Shown piece by piece: positions 1 through 6,757 of a DNA stretch of 7,877 nucleotides. This DNA comes from Bacilli bacterium (GTDB taxonomy: Bacteria > Bacillota_I > Bacilli_A > ML615J-28 > CAG-698), in contig JAEDHQ010000070.1 of NCBI GenBank assembly GCA_016296945.1, positions 1 to 7,877 of the forward strand, written 5' to 3'. Below the pieces are notes generated by a model, which saw nothing but the letters and a program-made list of their open reading frames with translations, was not told the DNA's origin and did not search any database. The position numbers and the translations under genes are program-made. The stretch's first letter is position 1, and every line of letters starts with the position of its first letter.

Positions 1-36
1 GCTCAAACTTTTTTTAATTTAGGCTCTTTAAAAATA

Positions 37-58
37 TGAAAATTATAAAAAATTTTCA
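37..58. repeat. AT-rich inverted repeat (possible weak hairpin)
   Basis: TGAAAATT at 37-44 and AATTTTCA at 51-58 are perfectly complementary around a 6-base A/T loop. Each arm has only one G or C, so the hairpin is weak. The T-run at 9-15 may be the tail of a terminator whose stem lies before the window. Either could mark the end of a preceding gene, but I cannot confirm it. Confidence 0.3.
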
Positions 59-133
59 TTTATCACTTGCAATTTGTAAAATCTTATTATAAACTATTTA
101 GTGAGATATTATATATTTTTAAAAAATAAATGT

Positions 134-140
134 AGGAGAA
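134..140 (+). promoter_or_regulatory. Ribosome binding site of the uL15-like gene
   Basis: AGGAGAA lies four bases before the ATG at 145 and supports that start. The 60 bases upstream are almost pure A/T. TATTAT-like -10 boxes occur at 85-90 and 107-112, but no well-spaced -35 is evident, so I do not call a promoter for this gene. Confidence 0.7.
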
Positions 141-144
141 TAAC

Positions 145-1068
145 ATGGCTAGAAAAGATAAAAAAATCAAAGGTCAAATTTCAGAAGAGGAATTAGGTAC
201 AGTCAAATTAGATTTTGATTTTGCAGATTCTGAAGATGATGAAGAAGAGTTAGTCGATTATGTAGCTAGCGAAGATCAAAAATATAGTAATAAAGTATTC
301 TTGCGTTTAAAAATGGCAATGGATCGCGTAAAACAATATTATAGCGATTTCCGTAATGAAATGAATAAATATGATAAGATTACATTTAGATCAACTTCTA
401 CTGGTGATACGTATCTTTATAAACGTAAAGTTATCTTAAAAGTATCAATTTTTGCTAGAGCTTTAAAAATATATATGAATCTTAATCCCAAAGATTTTGA
501 TGAAAAATATCACTTAGTTGATATGAGTGATATTAAGAAATATGAAAGCACTCCGTTAATGATTCGTGTTGGTAGTGATCGTTCATATAAATATCTATTA
601 GAAATATTTGAATCACTAATTAATAAATATCGTTTACCACTAAAAAAGGTGCAACCAGAAGTTATAGATTATGTTTCTGAGTTACAAAGCAATACCCAAG
701 AAATATTAGGATTATTAGGTTATCAAGAAGTTGTTACAAAAATAGCTACATTAAAGGCTATTGACGTAATTCCAAACAATGTAGCAAAGAACTGCCAAGT
801 TCTTGTTACTAACCCTTTCAAAGCAAAGGGAAGTAAAGTTATTTGTGAAGTAACAGTTGGTGAGTTATCAGCTGCTTTTAAGGATAAATATCAAATTAAT
901 TTACAACTATTAATTGATGTTGGTATTGCTTCTGCTGATGCTAATTATTTACGAATCATTGGAAAAGGTGATTGTCGTTATCCATTAGATATTCAGGCAA
1001 ATGATTATGACATCAATGCTTTAAAGTTAATTATAATGACTGGTGGTAATGTGGTTAAATATGTGTAA
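145..1068 (+). CDS. Conserved protein of unknown function with uL15-like C-terminal segment
   Basis: A 307-residue soluble protein with no signal peptide or membrane segment. The start is fixed by an AGGAGAA Shine-Dalgarno at 134-140, four bases before the ATG. After a basic start (ARKDKKIK), residues about 20-45 are strongly acidic and probably disordered. Residues about 48-165 form a conserved-looking region (FRSTSTGDTYLYKRK, ALKIYMNLNPKDF, KYHLVDMSDIKKY, GSDRSYKYLLEIFE) that I recognise from uncharacterised Bacillota proteins. Residues about 235-307 resemble the C-terminal part of ribosomal protein uL15: VTVGELS, then LRIIGKGD, then a final TGGNVVKYV. The N-terminal half does not look like uL15 and ribosomal genes are absent nearby, so a true L15 role is unlikely. 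It precedes the two c-di-GMP genes by 55 bp and may be cotranscribed with them. Function is unknown; the gene call itself is secure. Confidence 0.88.
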   Translation: MARKDKKIKGQISEEELGTVKLDFDFADSEDDEEELVDYVASEDQKYSNKVFLRLKMAMDRVKQYYSDFRNEMNKYDKITFRSTSTGDTYLYKRKVILKVSIFARALKIYMNLNPKDFDEKYHLVDMSDIKKYESTPLMIRVGSDRSYKYLLEIFESLINKYRLPLKKVQPEVIDYVSELQSNTQEILGLLGYQEVVTKIATLKAIDVIPNNVAKNCQVLVTNPFKAKGSKVICEVTVGELSAAFKDKYQINLQLLIDVGIASADANYLRIIGKGDCRYPLDIQANDYDINALKLIIMTGGNVVKYV

Positions 1069-1109
1069 TAAAATATTTTATCACTAGATCTTTAAACAAA
1101 AATAAGTAA

Positions 1110-1115
1110 AAAGGA
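1110..1115 (+). promoter_or_regulatory. Ribosome binding site of the 908-residue GGDEF-EAL gene
   Basis: AAAGGA lies eight bases before the ATG at 1124. The 55-bp gap before this gene shows neither a convincing promoter nor a terminator hairpin, which is consistent with readthrough from the preceding gene. Confidence 0.65.
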
Positions 1116-1123
1116 AAATAATA

Positions 1124-3850
1124 ATGAAAAGGTTAAAAATTAAATTATATATAACAATTACAATGTTTTTACTTGTTTCTTGTTTAGTGTTCTTTTGTGG
1201 GTATCTATTCTTATCCAAAAACTACGTTTTAAAAGCAGCAGGTAATAATTTTATAAATATGACAGGGGAAGTTGCAGTTGATTTTAATTTGCAAATTACT
1301 TCTGGTTATAACACTTTTAAAAATGTTGTTGATCAAAGCAATAAAACAACAGTAGAAGAAAGATATCAGTTTGTTTTACTTAATAAGGAATTAATACAAT
1401 TTAAGAATGTTAATAATATAAAAATTGGATATATTGATGAAGAAAACAAACAATATTATATTAATGATAGTTTTTATAATTATGGTAATCAATACATCGA
1501 AAAGATGTTTACACAAAGTGTTACATTCTGTAACTTTTCATATATCTTAATGAATTGTGATGATATAAATAATTATATCGTTTTAAGATATAAAGATATT
1601 TTAGTATTTTTTGAATCACAAATATATGGAGATTTAATTTTTAATTCATTTATGAATAATGAAAAAGCAAACTATTTAGTTATTGATAGTAATGGAATGA
1701 TTTTATTTGAAAAGAACAATTCTGATTATTTTAATAAGTTATATACTTATTTTGATTTTCTCGAAACTGAAACAAAAGACTATCAAGAGTTGTCAGATCG
1801 AATTAAATCTGGTTTGCATGGCTATAATGTGTTTGAAGGTAAAAAAACTAAACAAATGTTTGTTTATACTCCAATCGTAAGTGATTATAATAGTGATAAA
1901 TTATTTATTTGTTATGCTTTAGATTATGAACTTGTAGAAAACAATGCTTTGTTTAAAGAAACACAAAACTTACTAAGAAATACTTTGGTTATTATCTTTG
2001 TTGCCTTGTTTGTGACAATGAATGCAATCTTAATATCAATCAATGTTATTTATGCAAAGAAAGAATATGAGTTCTCTTTATCTCGATTAACACAATTATT
2101 TGTAAAACCATATGTTGTTTTAGTTAACAAAAAAGGTCATATAATTAATTATAATAAAGCATTTAGATTAAAAGTTCAAAAGTTTTATAATTATGAGGAT
2201 GTAAGTCAATTTAATTTATATCCTGATCCAACAACTGATGTTTTACCATTGATTTTAAAACAAACATCTTTTGTGATTGCTTTAGAGGATTCTAAAGAAA
2301 AAACTAGATATATCAAATTTATTTCGATTAAGAAAAGATTTAAATATTGTTTAATTGGTGAAGATAAGACTGAAGAAGTAATTGAAAATGATTTTAATCG
2401 CGATATAGCGTTATATAATCCTGTTACAAAACTACCTAATCGATATATGTTAAATCGTAAGCTGGATGAACTTTGTAATAGTGATCGTTTATTTAAAACT
2501 AATAATAGTTTAATAGCTATTGATATAACAGACTTTGCAAAAGTGAATGCGATTTTTGGTTTTGCAACTGCTGATAGTATTTTATGCTCATTAAGAGATG
2601 TATTACAAAAAACATTATCTGATTTTGAATATTCTCTTTATAATATTCGAACTAGTTTGTTCGTAATCCTTCTTGAAAATGTATTAAATTATAATTCTGT
2701 TATTGAATGGAGTAAGCAATGTTTAATTTCTTTAAATGAGCCAATCGATGTTAATGGTAATTCATTAACAAGTGTTGATGTTCGCATAGGTATTTTTAAT
2801 ATTGAAACTTCTAAATTAAAAACAGTTACAAGTGATTCATTGTATGAATGTGCAATGGTTGCTTTAGAACGTGCTAAGACATCGCGTCATTCGAAATGTT
2901 CATTTTATAATGCGGAACTTGGTCAATTATTCTCACGTGATCAAATCATGGAAGAAGATTTACGCAAAGCAATTGATAATAATGAATTTAAGATGTATTA
3001 TCAAACACAATATAACACAAAGTACAAACGTGTTGTTGGCTTTGAAGCATTAGTAAGGTGGGATAATCCAAAATATAAGTTTGAATCTGTTGAACATTTT
3101 ATTAGTCTTGCAGAAAAGAATGGAATGATTGTGGAAATTGGACGTATTATTATTGATCAAACATTTAAGTTTGCTAAACGTATTCAAGATTTTGATATTC
3201 ATATTTCGATGAATGTTTCTCCTGTTCAGTTATTACAAAGTGGTTTTGTTAACGAACTAATTGATAAGTTTAATCAATATCAATTGAAAAAAGGTTCAAT
3301 TGCTATTGAAATTACAGAAACATTCTTAATGGAAAATAGTGATACAATGATTGAAAAAATCAAGTTATTAAGAAGTCATGGTTTCACAATTCATTTAGAT
3401 GACTTTGGTATGGGTTATAGTTCATTATTATACTTAAAAGACTTACCAATTGATTTAATTAAAATTGATAAGCAATTTGTTAGAGAAATGGTTGCTGATA
3501 GAAGAACAAGACTAATTGTATCTAAGATAGTACAAATCGCGACTAGTTTAGAATTAGGACTTGTAGCTGAAGGTGTTGAAACTAATAAACAAAGTGAGAT
3601 GTTAGCTAAAATGGGATGTAATATTATTCAAGGTTACTTGATTAGTAAACCAATTATTGAAGATGAAGCCTTTAACTTTGTTAAGAAACCTCATAAGAAA
3701 GAAGTAGTTGAAGATACTATAGAGTCATCAGATGATGAATTTGAAGATGAGATTGAATTAATTGAAGAAACAGAAGATCAAGAAGATTTTAAAAATGATA
3801 ATAATACAGAAAAGAGAGCAAAAAATAAAAAGAAAGGCGAAGATAAGTAA
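1124..3850 (+). CDS. Membrane sensor with PAS-like, degenerate GGDEF and intact EAL domains (likely c-di-GMP phosphodiesterase)
   Basis: A 908-residue protein. A transmembrane helix (about 9-30) and a second one (about 287-311) bracket an extracytoplasmic sensor region of roughly 250 residues; its second half (YLVIDSNGMILFEK) looks Cache/PDC-like. A PAS-like segment (about 322-415) follows. The GGDEF domain (about 425-590) keeps an NPVTKLPNR entry motif, but the GGDEF signature is replaced by RTSLF at 509-513, so cyclase activity is not expected. The EAL domain (about 610-860) retains the family's catalytic and metal-binding motifs: E641-A-L in FEALVRW, N697 in NVSP, E729 in EITET, D759-D760 in DDFGMGYSS, K780 in IKIDK, E816 in AEGVET and Q836 in QGY. 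It should therefore hydrolyse c-di-GMP to pGpG at the inner face of the membrane, perhaps controlled by an external signal. A charged tail (about 865-908) ends it. The start has an AAAGGA site at 1110-1115. The next gene begins two bases after its stop, indicating an operon. Confidence 0.93.
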   Translation: MKRLKIKLYITITMFLLVSCLVFFCGYLFLSKNYVLKAAGNNFINMTGEVAVDFNLQITSGYNTFKNVVDQSNKTTVEERYQFVLLNKELIQFKNVNNIKIGYIDEENKQYYINDSFYNYGNQYIEKMFTQSVTFCNFSYILMNCDDINNYIVLRYKDILVFFESQIYGDLIFNSFMNNEKANYLVIDSNGMILFEKNNSDYFNKLYTYFDFLETETKDYQELSDRIKSGLHGYNVFEGKKTKQMFVYTPIVSDYNSDKLFICYALDYELVENNALFKETQNLLRNTLVIIFVALFVTMNAILISINVIYAKKEYEFSLSRLTQLFVKPYVVLVNKKGHIINYNKAFRLKVQKFYNYEDVSQFNLYPDPTTDVLPLILKQTSFVIALEDSKEKTRYIKFISIKKRFKYCLIGEDKTEEVIENDFNRDIALYNPVTKLPNRYMLNRKLDELCNSDRLFKTNNSLIAIDITDFAKVNAIFGFATADSILCSLRDVLQKTLSDFEYSLYNIRTSLFVILLENVLNYNSVIEWSKQCLISLNEPIDVNGNSLTSVDVRIGIFNIETSKLKTVTSDSLYECAMVALERAKTSRHSKCSFYNAELGQLFSRDQIMEEDLRKAIDNNEFKMYYQTQYNTKYKRVVGFEALVRWDNPKYKFESVEHFISLAEKNGMIVEIGRIIIDQTFKFAKRIQDFDIHISMNVSPVQLLQSGFVNELIDKFNQYQLKKGSIAIEITETFLMENSDTMIEKIKLLRSHGFTIHLDDFGMGYSSLLYLKDLPIDLIKIDKQFVREMVADRRTRLIVSKIVQIATSLELGLVAEGVETNKQSEMLAKMGCNIIQGYLISKPIIEDEAFNFVKKPHKKEVVEDTIESSDDEFEDEIELIEETEDQEDFKNDNNTEKRAKNKKKGEDK

Positions 3851-3852
3851 TT

Positions 3853-5694
3853 ATGGTATTAGTGTATATTAATCCAAGTTTAGCAGTTTTCTTATCGATA
3901 ATTTGCTTATTAGCTACAATAGGATTAGGATATCTTTTATTTTTACTAGCGAAAAAAGAAAGAAAAAAATATCTTGATGAAGTTGCTAATTTTATTGATG
4001 GTGTTGAAACAAAAAATGAAATAATTGCTGAAGTTAAAACATATATTAGTCGTAGAGATATTGCTGAGTTCACAATGTTATTAATTGATTTTGATAACTT
4101 TAAGGATTTGATTTCAAATTTTGGACAAATTGAATCAGATAGAGTTTTAAAGAAATTAATTGAAAAGATTGTAAAAACATTACCATTGAGAATGTCAATT
4201 GGTAGACTTAGAGATGATCAATTTATTGTGTTTGATCGTGGCGATTATAGTAGAGAAGAAATGGTTCGTTTGTCAAGAACTATCTTAGATGTAGTTAGAG
4301 AACCAGTTGGTCTATTTGATGAAGCCGAAGTTAAAGTTACTTGTTCAATAGGGATTGCATATTATCCTGCACATGGGCAAACATTTAAACAACTGTTAGG
4401 CTCCTTAGAAATTGTTACATTTGTTTGTAAACGTAATGGTGGTGATCAATACCGTATTTATAGTCCTGAATCCAATGAGAGTGAAAGTTCTAATATGGAA
4501 TACTATTATCAAATTAAAGATGGTATTAAGAATAAAGAATTTGATATGTATTACCAACCTATCATTGATGGAAAAACAAAAGATATTTATGCTATTGAAG
4601 GATTGCTTCGATGGAATCATCCAACATTAGGTTTATTATCACCATTTAAGTTTATTAATATTATGGAACAAACTGGTGATATTCACTGGGTTGGTTTATG
4701 GGGATTTGAAACTGTTGTTAAGAAACATCTTGAATTAAAAAAGAAATTTAATCGTGAATTTAAATTGAGTCTAAATTTAAGTCCAAAACAATTAGCTAAT
4801 GAAAGTCTTCCTCATGACTTCCAAAAGATTTTAAAGAAATATCGTGTCCAAGCAATCAATTTCATATTAGAGATTGAAGAGTTTACAATTTTTGAAGGAT
4901 TAAATGTTGTTCAAGACAATCTTAGTAAGTTAAATCGTTTAGGATTTAGTATTGCGGTAGATGGAATGGGTCTAGATTATAAGGGTTTAAAGAAATTACA
5001 AAATAATGCGATAAATGTTATTAAGATGGATCGTGATTTCTTAAATGAAGAAGACCAAAATATTAAATCTAAATTCATTGAAATCTTAATTGATTATGCA
5101 ATTAAGAATAGATGTGTTCTTATTAGTGAGGGCGTTGAAGATTATTCATTTTTAGCAAGATCTAAAAATTTAGGTATTGATGTATATCAAGGTTATTGGT
5201 TCTCAAAACCTGTTTCATCTGATGACATTGATGATTATATTACATATCAAGATTATCTTGATAAATTAAAAGATCCTGATCCAGTTATTGAAGAAGCATT
5301 AAGTGAAGAATTAACAAAAGAAGCATCTTTAGAGTTGATGGATGATGATCATTTATTAGATGAAAAAGAATTAATAAATCAAGATGAAGTAATCGTTGAT
5401 ACTTTAGATAATAAAGAAAATATTTCTGAAAATGAAGAAGCAAACTCTTTATTATCTTCAAAACCTTTAGAAGAAGTAGTAACTGAAGAGATTAAACAAA
5501 AGACAAAAGAAAAGAAAGAAAGTAAGAAAAAACCAAGTAAAAAGAAGGAAAAGGAAGATGAACTTTCTTTTGATCAAAAATTACAACAAGCTTTAGAAAA
5601 AATAGAATTAGATACTACTCCTCATAATGAATTAACAAAAGATATTGTGAAAAGTGAAGTGATTGATGAAGAAGATAAGCCATCAGAAGAATAA
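3853..5694 (+). CDS. Membrane-anchored degenerate GGDEF-EAL protein (probable c-di-GMP receptor or regulatory partner)
   Basis: A 613-residue protein. One transmembrane helix (about 8-32) is followed by a GGDEF domain (about 70-205). That domain keeps the metal-site region IDFDNFK at 78-84, but the signature reads RDDQF at 120-124 instead of GGDEF, and the N-terminal DxLTxLPNR motif is missing. The EAL domain (about 215-450) reads E249-G-L rather than EAL. It keeps NLSP, EIEEF, IKMD, SEGVE and YQGY, but its DDFGTG motif is VDGMG, with the second metal-binding aspartate replaced by G371. In the EAL family loss of that residue normally abolishes phosphodiesterase activity, so a non-catalytic role is inferred: c-di-GMP binding, or control of the neighbouring enzyme. 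Residues about 455-613 form a long acidic then Lys-rich tail (KKESKKKPSKKKEKE), probably disordered. Start spacing is loose (AAGG at 3834-3837, 15 bases upstream), so translational coupling to the preceding gene is likely. Confidence 0.92.
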   Translation: MVLVYINPSLAVFLSIICLLATIGLGYLLFLLAKKERKKYLDEVANFIDGVETKNEIIAEVKTYISRRDIAEFTMLLIDFDNFKDLISNFGQIESDRVLKKLIEKIVKTLPLRMSIGRLRDDQFIVFDRGDYSREEMVRLSRTILDVVREPVGLFDEAEVKVTCSIGIAYYPAHGQTFKQLLGSLEIVTFVCKRNGGDQYRIYSPESNESESSNMEYYYQIKDGIKNKEFDMYYQPIIDGKTKDIYAIEGLLRWNHPTLGLLSPFKFINIMEQTGDIHWVGLWGFETVVKKHLELKKKFNREFKLSLNLSPKQLANESLPHDFQKILKKYRVQAINFILEIEEFTIFEGLNVVQDNLSKLNRLGFSIAVDGMGLDYKGLKKLQNNAINVIKMDRDFLNEEDQNIKSKFIEILIDYAIKNRCVLISEGVEDYSFLARSKNLGIDVYQGYWFSKPVSSDDIDDYITYQDYLDKLKDPDPVIEEALSEELTKEASLELMDDDHLLDEKELINQDEVIVDTLDNKENISENEEANSLLSSKPLEEVVTEEIKQKTKEKKESKKKPSKKKEKEDELSFDQKLQQALEKIELDTTPHNELTKDIVKSEVIDEEDKPSEE

Positions 5695-5770
5695 AATCAG
5701 ATTAGAAAAGTTTGTTTTACAAGATTCCTTATTAAATAATAAAAAAATTAGAAAAAAATGTAAAAAAATA

Positions 5771-5799
5771 TTGACATAGTTGTTTGATGGTGATATAAT
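5771..5799 (+). promoter_or_regulatory. Consensus SigA (sigma-70 type) promoter of the riboswitch operon
   Basis: TTGACA at 5771-5776 and TATAAT at 5794-5799 are both perfect consensus hexamers with the ideal 17-bp spacer. Transcription should start near 5806-5807, about eight bases before the aptamer. With such a strong promoter, control probably rests on the downstream riboswitch rather than on initiation. A second TATAAT at 5804-5809 lacks a suitably placed -35 element. Confidence 0.9.
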
Positions 5800-5814
5800 A
5801 AAGTATAATTTTTT

Positions 5815-5878
5815 AAAGGCAAAACTATGGAAACATAGTGACGCAAAACTAAAGGGCCTGAAATGGTAGCCAGTTGCA
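5815..5878 (+). ncRNA. c-di-GMP-I (GEMM-I) riboswitch aptamer
   Basis: The sequence shows the class I c-di-GMP aptamer layout. AAAGGCAAA at 5815-5823 is followed by hairpin P1, with ACTATG at 5824-5829 pairing with CATAGT at 5834-5839 around a GAAA tetraloop at 5830-5833. Then come the conserved GACGCAAA at 5840-5847 and hairpin P2. P2 pairs GCAA 5843-5846 with TTGC 5874-5877, CTA 5849-5851 with TAG 5867-5869 (G5869 opposite C5849), and GCC 5856-5858 with GGT 5865-5867 or a shifted register. TAGCCAG-TTGC is the usual 3' signature of this class. The apical part of P2 is very short. It lies in the leader of the exported-protein operon and probably senses the c-di-GMP handled by the upstream EAL proteins. 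Confidence 0.93.
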
Positions 5879-5909
5879 AATGATATTATCATATTGCGCT
5901 GGCTTTTTT
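5868..5909 (+). terminator. Riboswitch-controlled intrinsic terminator
   Basis: AGCCAG at 5868-5873 pairs with CTGGCT at 5899-5904. After a bulged T, TGCAA 5875-5879 pairs with TTGCG 5894-5898 (one G-T wobble), and ATGATA 5880-5885 pairs with TATCAT 5887-5892. The stem is followed by six T residues (5904-5909). Its 5' arm contains bases 5868-5877, which also form the 3' side of aptamer helix P2. The two folds exclude each other, so bound c-di-GMP should block the terminator and allow readthrough: a genetic ON switch. The overlap is visible; the direction of control is inferred. Confidence 0.9.
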
Positions 5910-5932
5910 GTTAGCTCAATATGTTTCTAATT

Positions 5933-5949
5933 AACTCTATATTAGAGTT
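5933..5949 (+). repeat. Perfect inverted repeat between terminator and ribosome binding site
   Basis: AACTCTA at 5933-5939 and TAGAGTT at 5943-5949 are perfectly complementary around TAT. Weaker outer pairing (TCTAA near 5926 with TTAGA near 5954) could lengthen it. It has no T-tract, so it is not a second terminator. It lies ten bases before the Shine-Dalgarno site and could protect the processed mRNA 5' end or be a protein site. Confidence 0.5.
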
Positions 5950-5957
5950 TATTTTAG

Positions 5958-5965
5958 AAAGGTGG
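5958..5965 (+). promoter_or_regulatory. Shine-Dalgarno site that fixes an unusual start at 5975
   Basis: AAAGGTGG, followed by T, is a close match to the anti-Shine-Dalgarno complement AAGGAGGT. It is the only good ribosome binding site in the leader. Nine bases separate it from an ATT codon at 5975 in the frame of the downstream gene. A TAG at 5966-5968 closes that frame upstream. Confidence 0.7.
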
Positions 5966-5974
5966 TAGATAACT

Positions 5975-6742
5975 ATTAGAAATACATCTATTGCCAGATC
6001 AAAATATAAGATCAAAAGAAACTATTTATTGGCTGGCGTTTTATGTACTGGTTTACTATCAGCTTTCATTGGATTGATTGCTTTCTTTGGGCAGTATATG
6101 GGAACCTTTGTTATATCGATTGATGACACCGCGACAAAACTAGGTCTTTCCATGGCTGACAATGAAGAGTATGATGATCCTACTACTAGATTATTGGTTA
6201 ATCCAGTTAATAAGGCTCATCCGGTAACATTCCAAGATATTAATTTTGAAGAGGCGATTAACACAGATGGTGATTTAAATGCAACCAGAAACAACAATTA
6301 CATTGCATTTACATTCTATGTTCGTAATGATGGTAATGTAACTGTCGATGTAACGTTAGATCTAGAATCTCTAGAGATAACAAAAAATGTTGATTCTGCG
6401 TTACGCATTGCTATTATTGAAGATGGATTAGTTGATAGTGAAAACAATATAACTATGGCACATAGTGTTCTGTTCATGAAATCTGAAGAGAATATGGATG
6501 AAATAACGTATGAAATGCTATCAAATAAGACAAAAGAATTTTATGATAGATTTGAAATACGTTCATTCAAAGAAAATGACTTTGGAGATTATGTATTTAG
6601 GAACTTCAGTCCAGGAGCCAAAAAGAAATTTACGATGATCATTTGGCTTGAAGGATGGGATAAGGATTGCAATGACTCCATCAAACAAGGACAATTAAAA
6701 ATGAATTTAACCTTGAAGATTGTTGGAATGAGTGATGATTAA
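5975..6742 (+). CDS. Membrane-anchored surface protein of the IWxEGxDxDC family, first gene of the c-di-GMP riboswitch operon
   Basis: A 255-residue protein if it starts at ATT 5975; a TTG at 6029 is the fallback start (237 residues). I prefer ATT because it sits nine bases after a strong Shine-Dalgarno, and because it supplies a basic n-region (RSKYKIKR, residues 8-15) directly before the hydrophobic helix at about 17-39. TTG 6029 has no ribosome site and would cut into that helix. No ATG, GTG or TTG occurs in frame between TAG 5966 and 6029. No clear AxA cleavage site follows the helix, so it may remain membrane-anchored with its bulk outside. The outer region has beta-rich stretches (IAFTFYVRNDGNVTVDVTLD, about 107-126) and a C-terminal IWLEGWDKDC motif at 223-232, shared with the next protein. 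This recalls TasA/camelysin-type proteins, but similarity is by architecture only. It might anchor or initiate a fibre built from the following proteins (inference). Confidence 0.82.
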   Translation: MRNTSIARSKYKIKRNYLLAGVLCTGLLSAFIGLIAFFGQYMGTFVISIDDTATKLGLSMADNEEYDDPTTRLLVNPVNKAHPVTFQDINFEEAINTDGDLNATRNNNYIAFTFYVRNDGNVTVDVTLDLESLEITKNVDSALRIAIIEDGLVDSENNITMAHSVLFMKSEENMDEITYEMLSNKTKEFYDRFEIRSFKENDFGDYVFRNFSPGAKKKFTMIIWLEGWDKDCNDSIKQGQLKMNLTLKIVGMSDD

Positions 6743-6745
6743 TAA

Positions 6746-6750
6746 AGAGG
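6746..6750 (+). promoter_or_regulatory. Ribosome binding site of the second operon gene
   Basis: AGAGG, followed by AAA, lies seven bases before the ATG at 6758 within a 15-bp intergenic gap. It fixes the start and shows that the two genes are cotranscribed. Confidence 0.7.
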
Positions 6751-6757
6751 AAATATT

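Noticed and set aside
145..1068. Genuine ribosomal protein uL15 (rplO)
   Set aside because: Similarity is limited to the C-terminal ~70 residues; the length (307 against about 145), the N-terminus and the non-ribosomal context do not fit.
3789..4073. 94-codon hydrophobic frame on the - strand
   Set aside because: It is antisense to the junction of the two GGDEF-EAL genes; its hydrophobicity simply mirrors Lys- and Asp-rich codons on the + strand.
4405..4630. Overlapping short frames on both strands inside the second GGDEF-EAL gene
   Set aside because: Both lie within a well-supported coding region, have no ribosome sites and no recognisable motifs.
5695..5770. Terminator for the GGDEF-EAL genes
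   Set aside because: Only a feeble A/T inverted repeat (TTATT/AATAA near 5729-5742) followed by A residues is present; there is no GC stem or T-tract.
5804..5809. Second TATAAT as an alternative -10 box
   Set aside because: There is no -35 at suitable spacing, and it lies where the consensus promoter would start transcription.
5921..5968. 15-codon ORF (ATG to TAG) in frame with the first exported gene, as a leader peptide
   Set aside because: It has no Shine-Dalgarno, and its end covers the ribosome site of the next gene. It is kept only as an alternative explanation for the odd start.
5996..6017. Direct repeat AGATCAAAA (5996-6004 and 6009-6017) as a regulator site
   Set aside because: It falls inside the proposed coding region, encoding the basic n-region, and is easily explained by Lys/Arg codon repetition.
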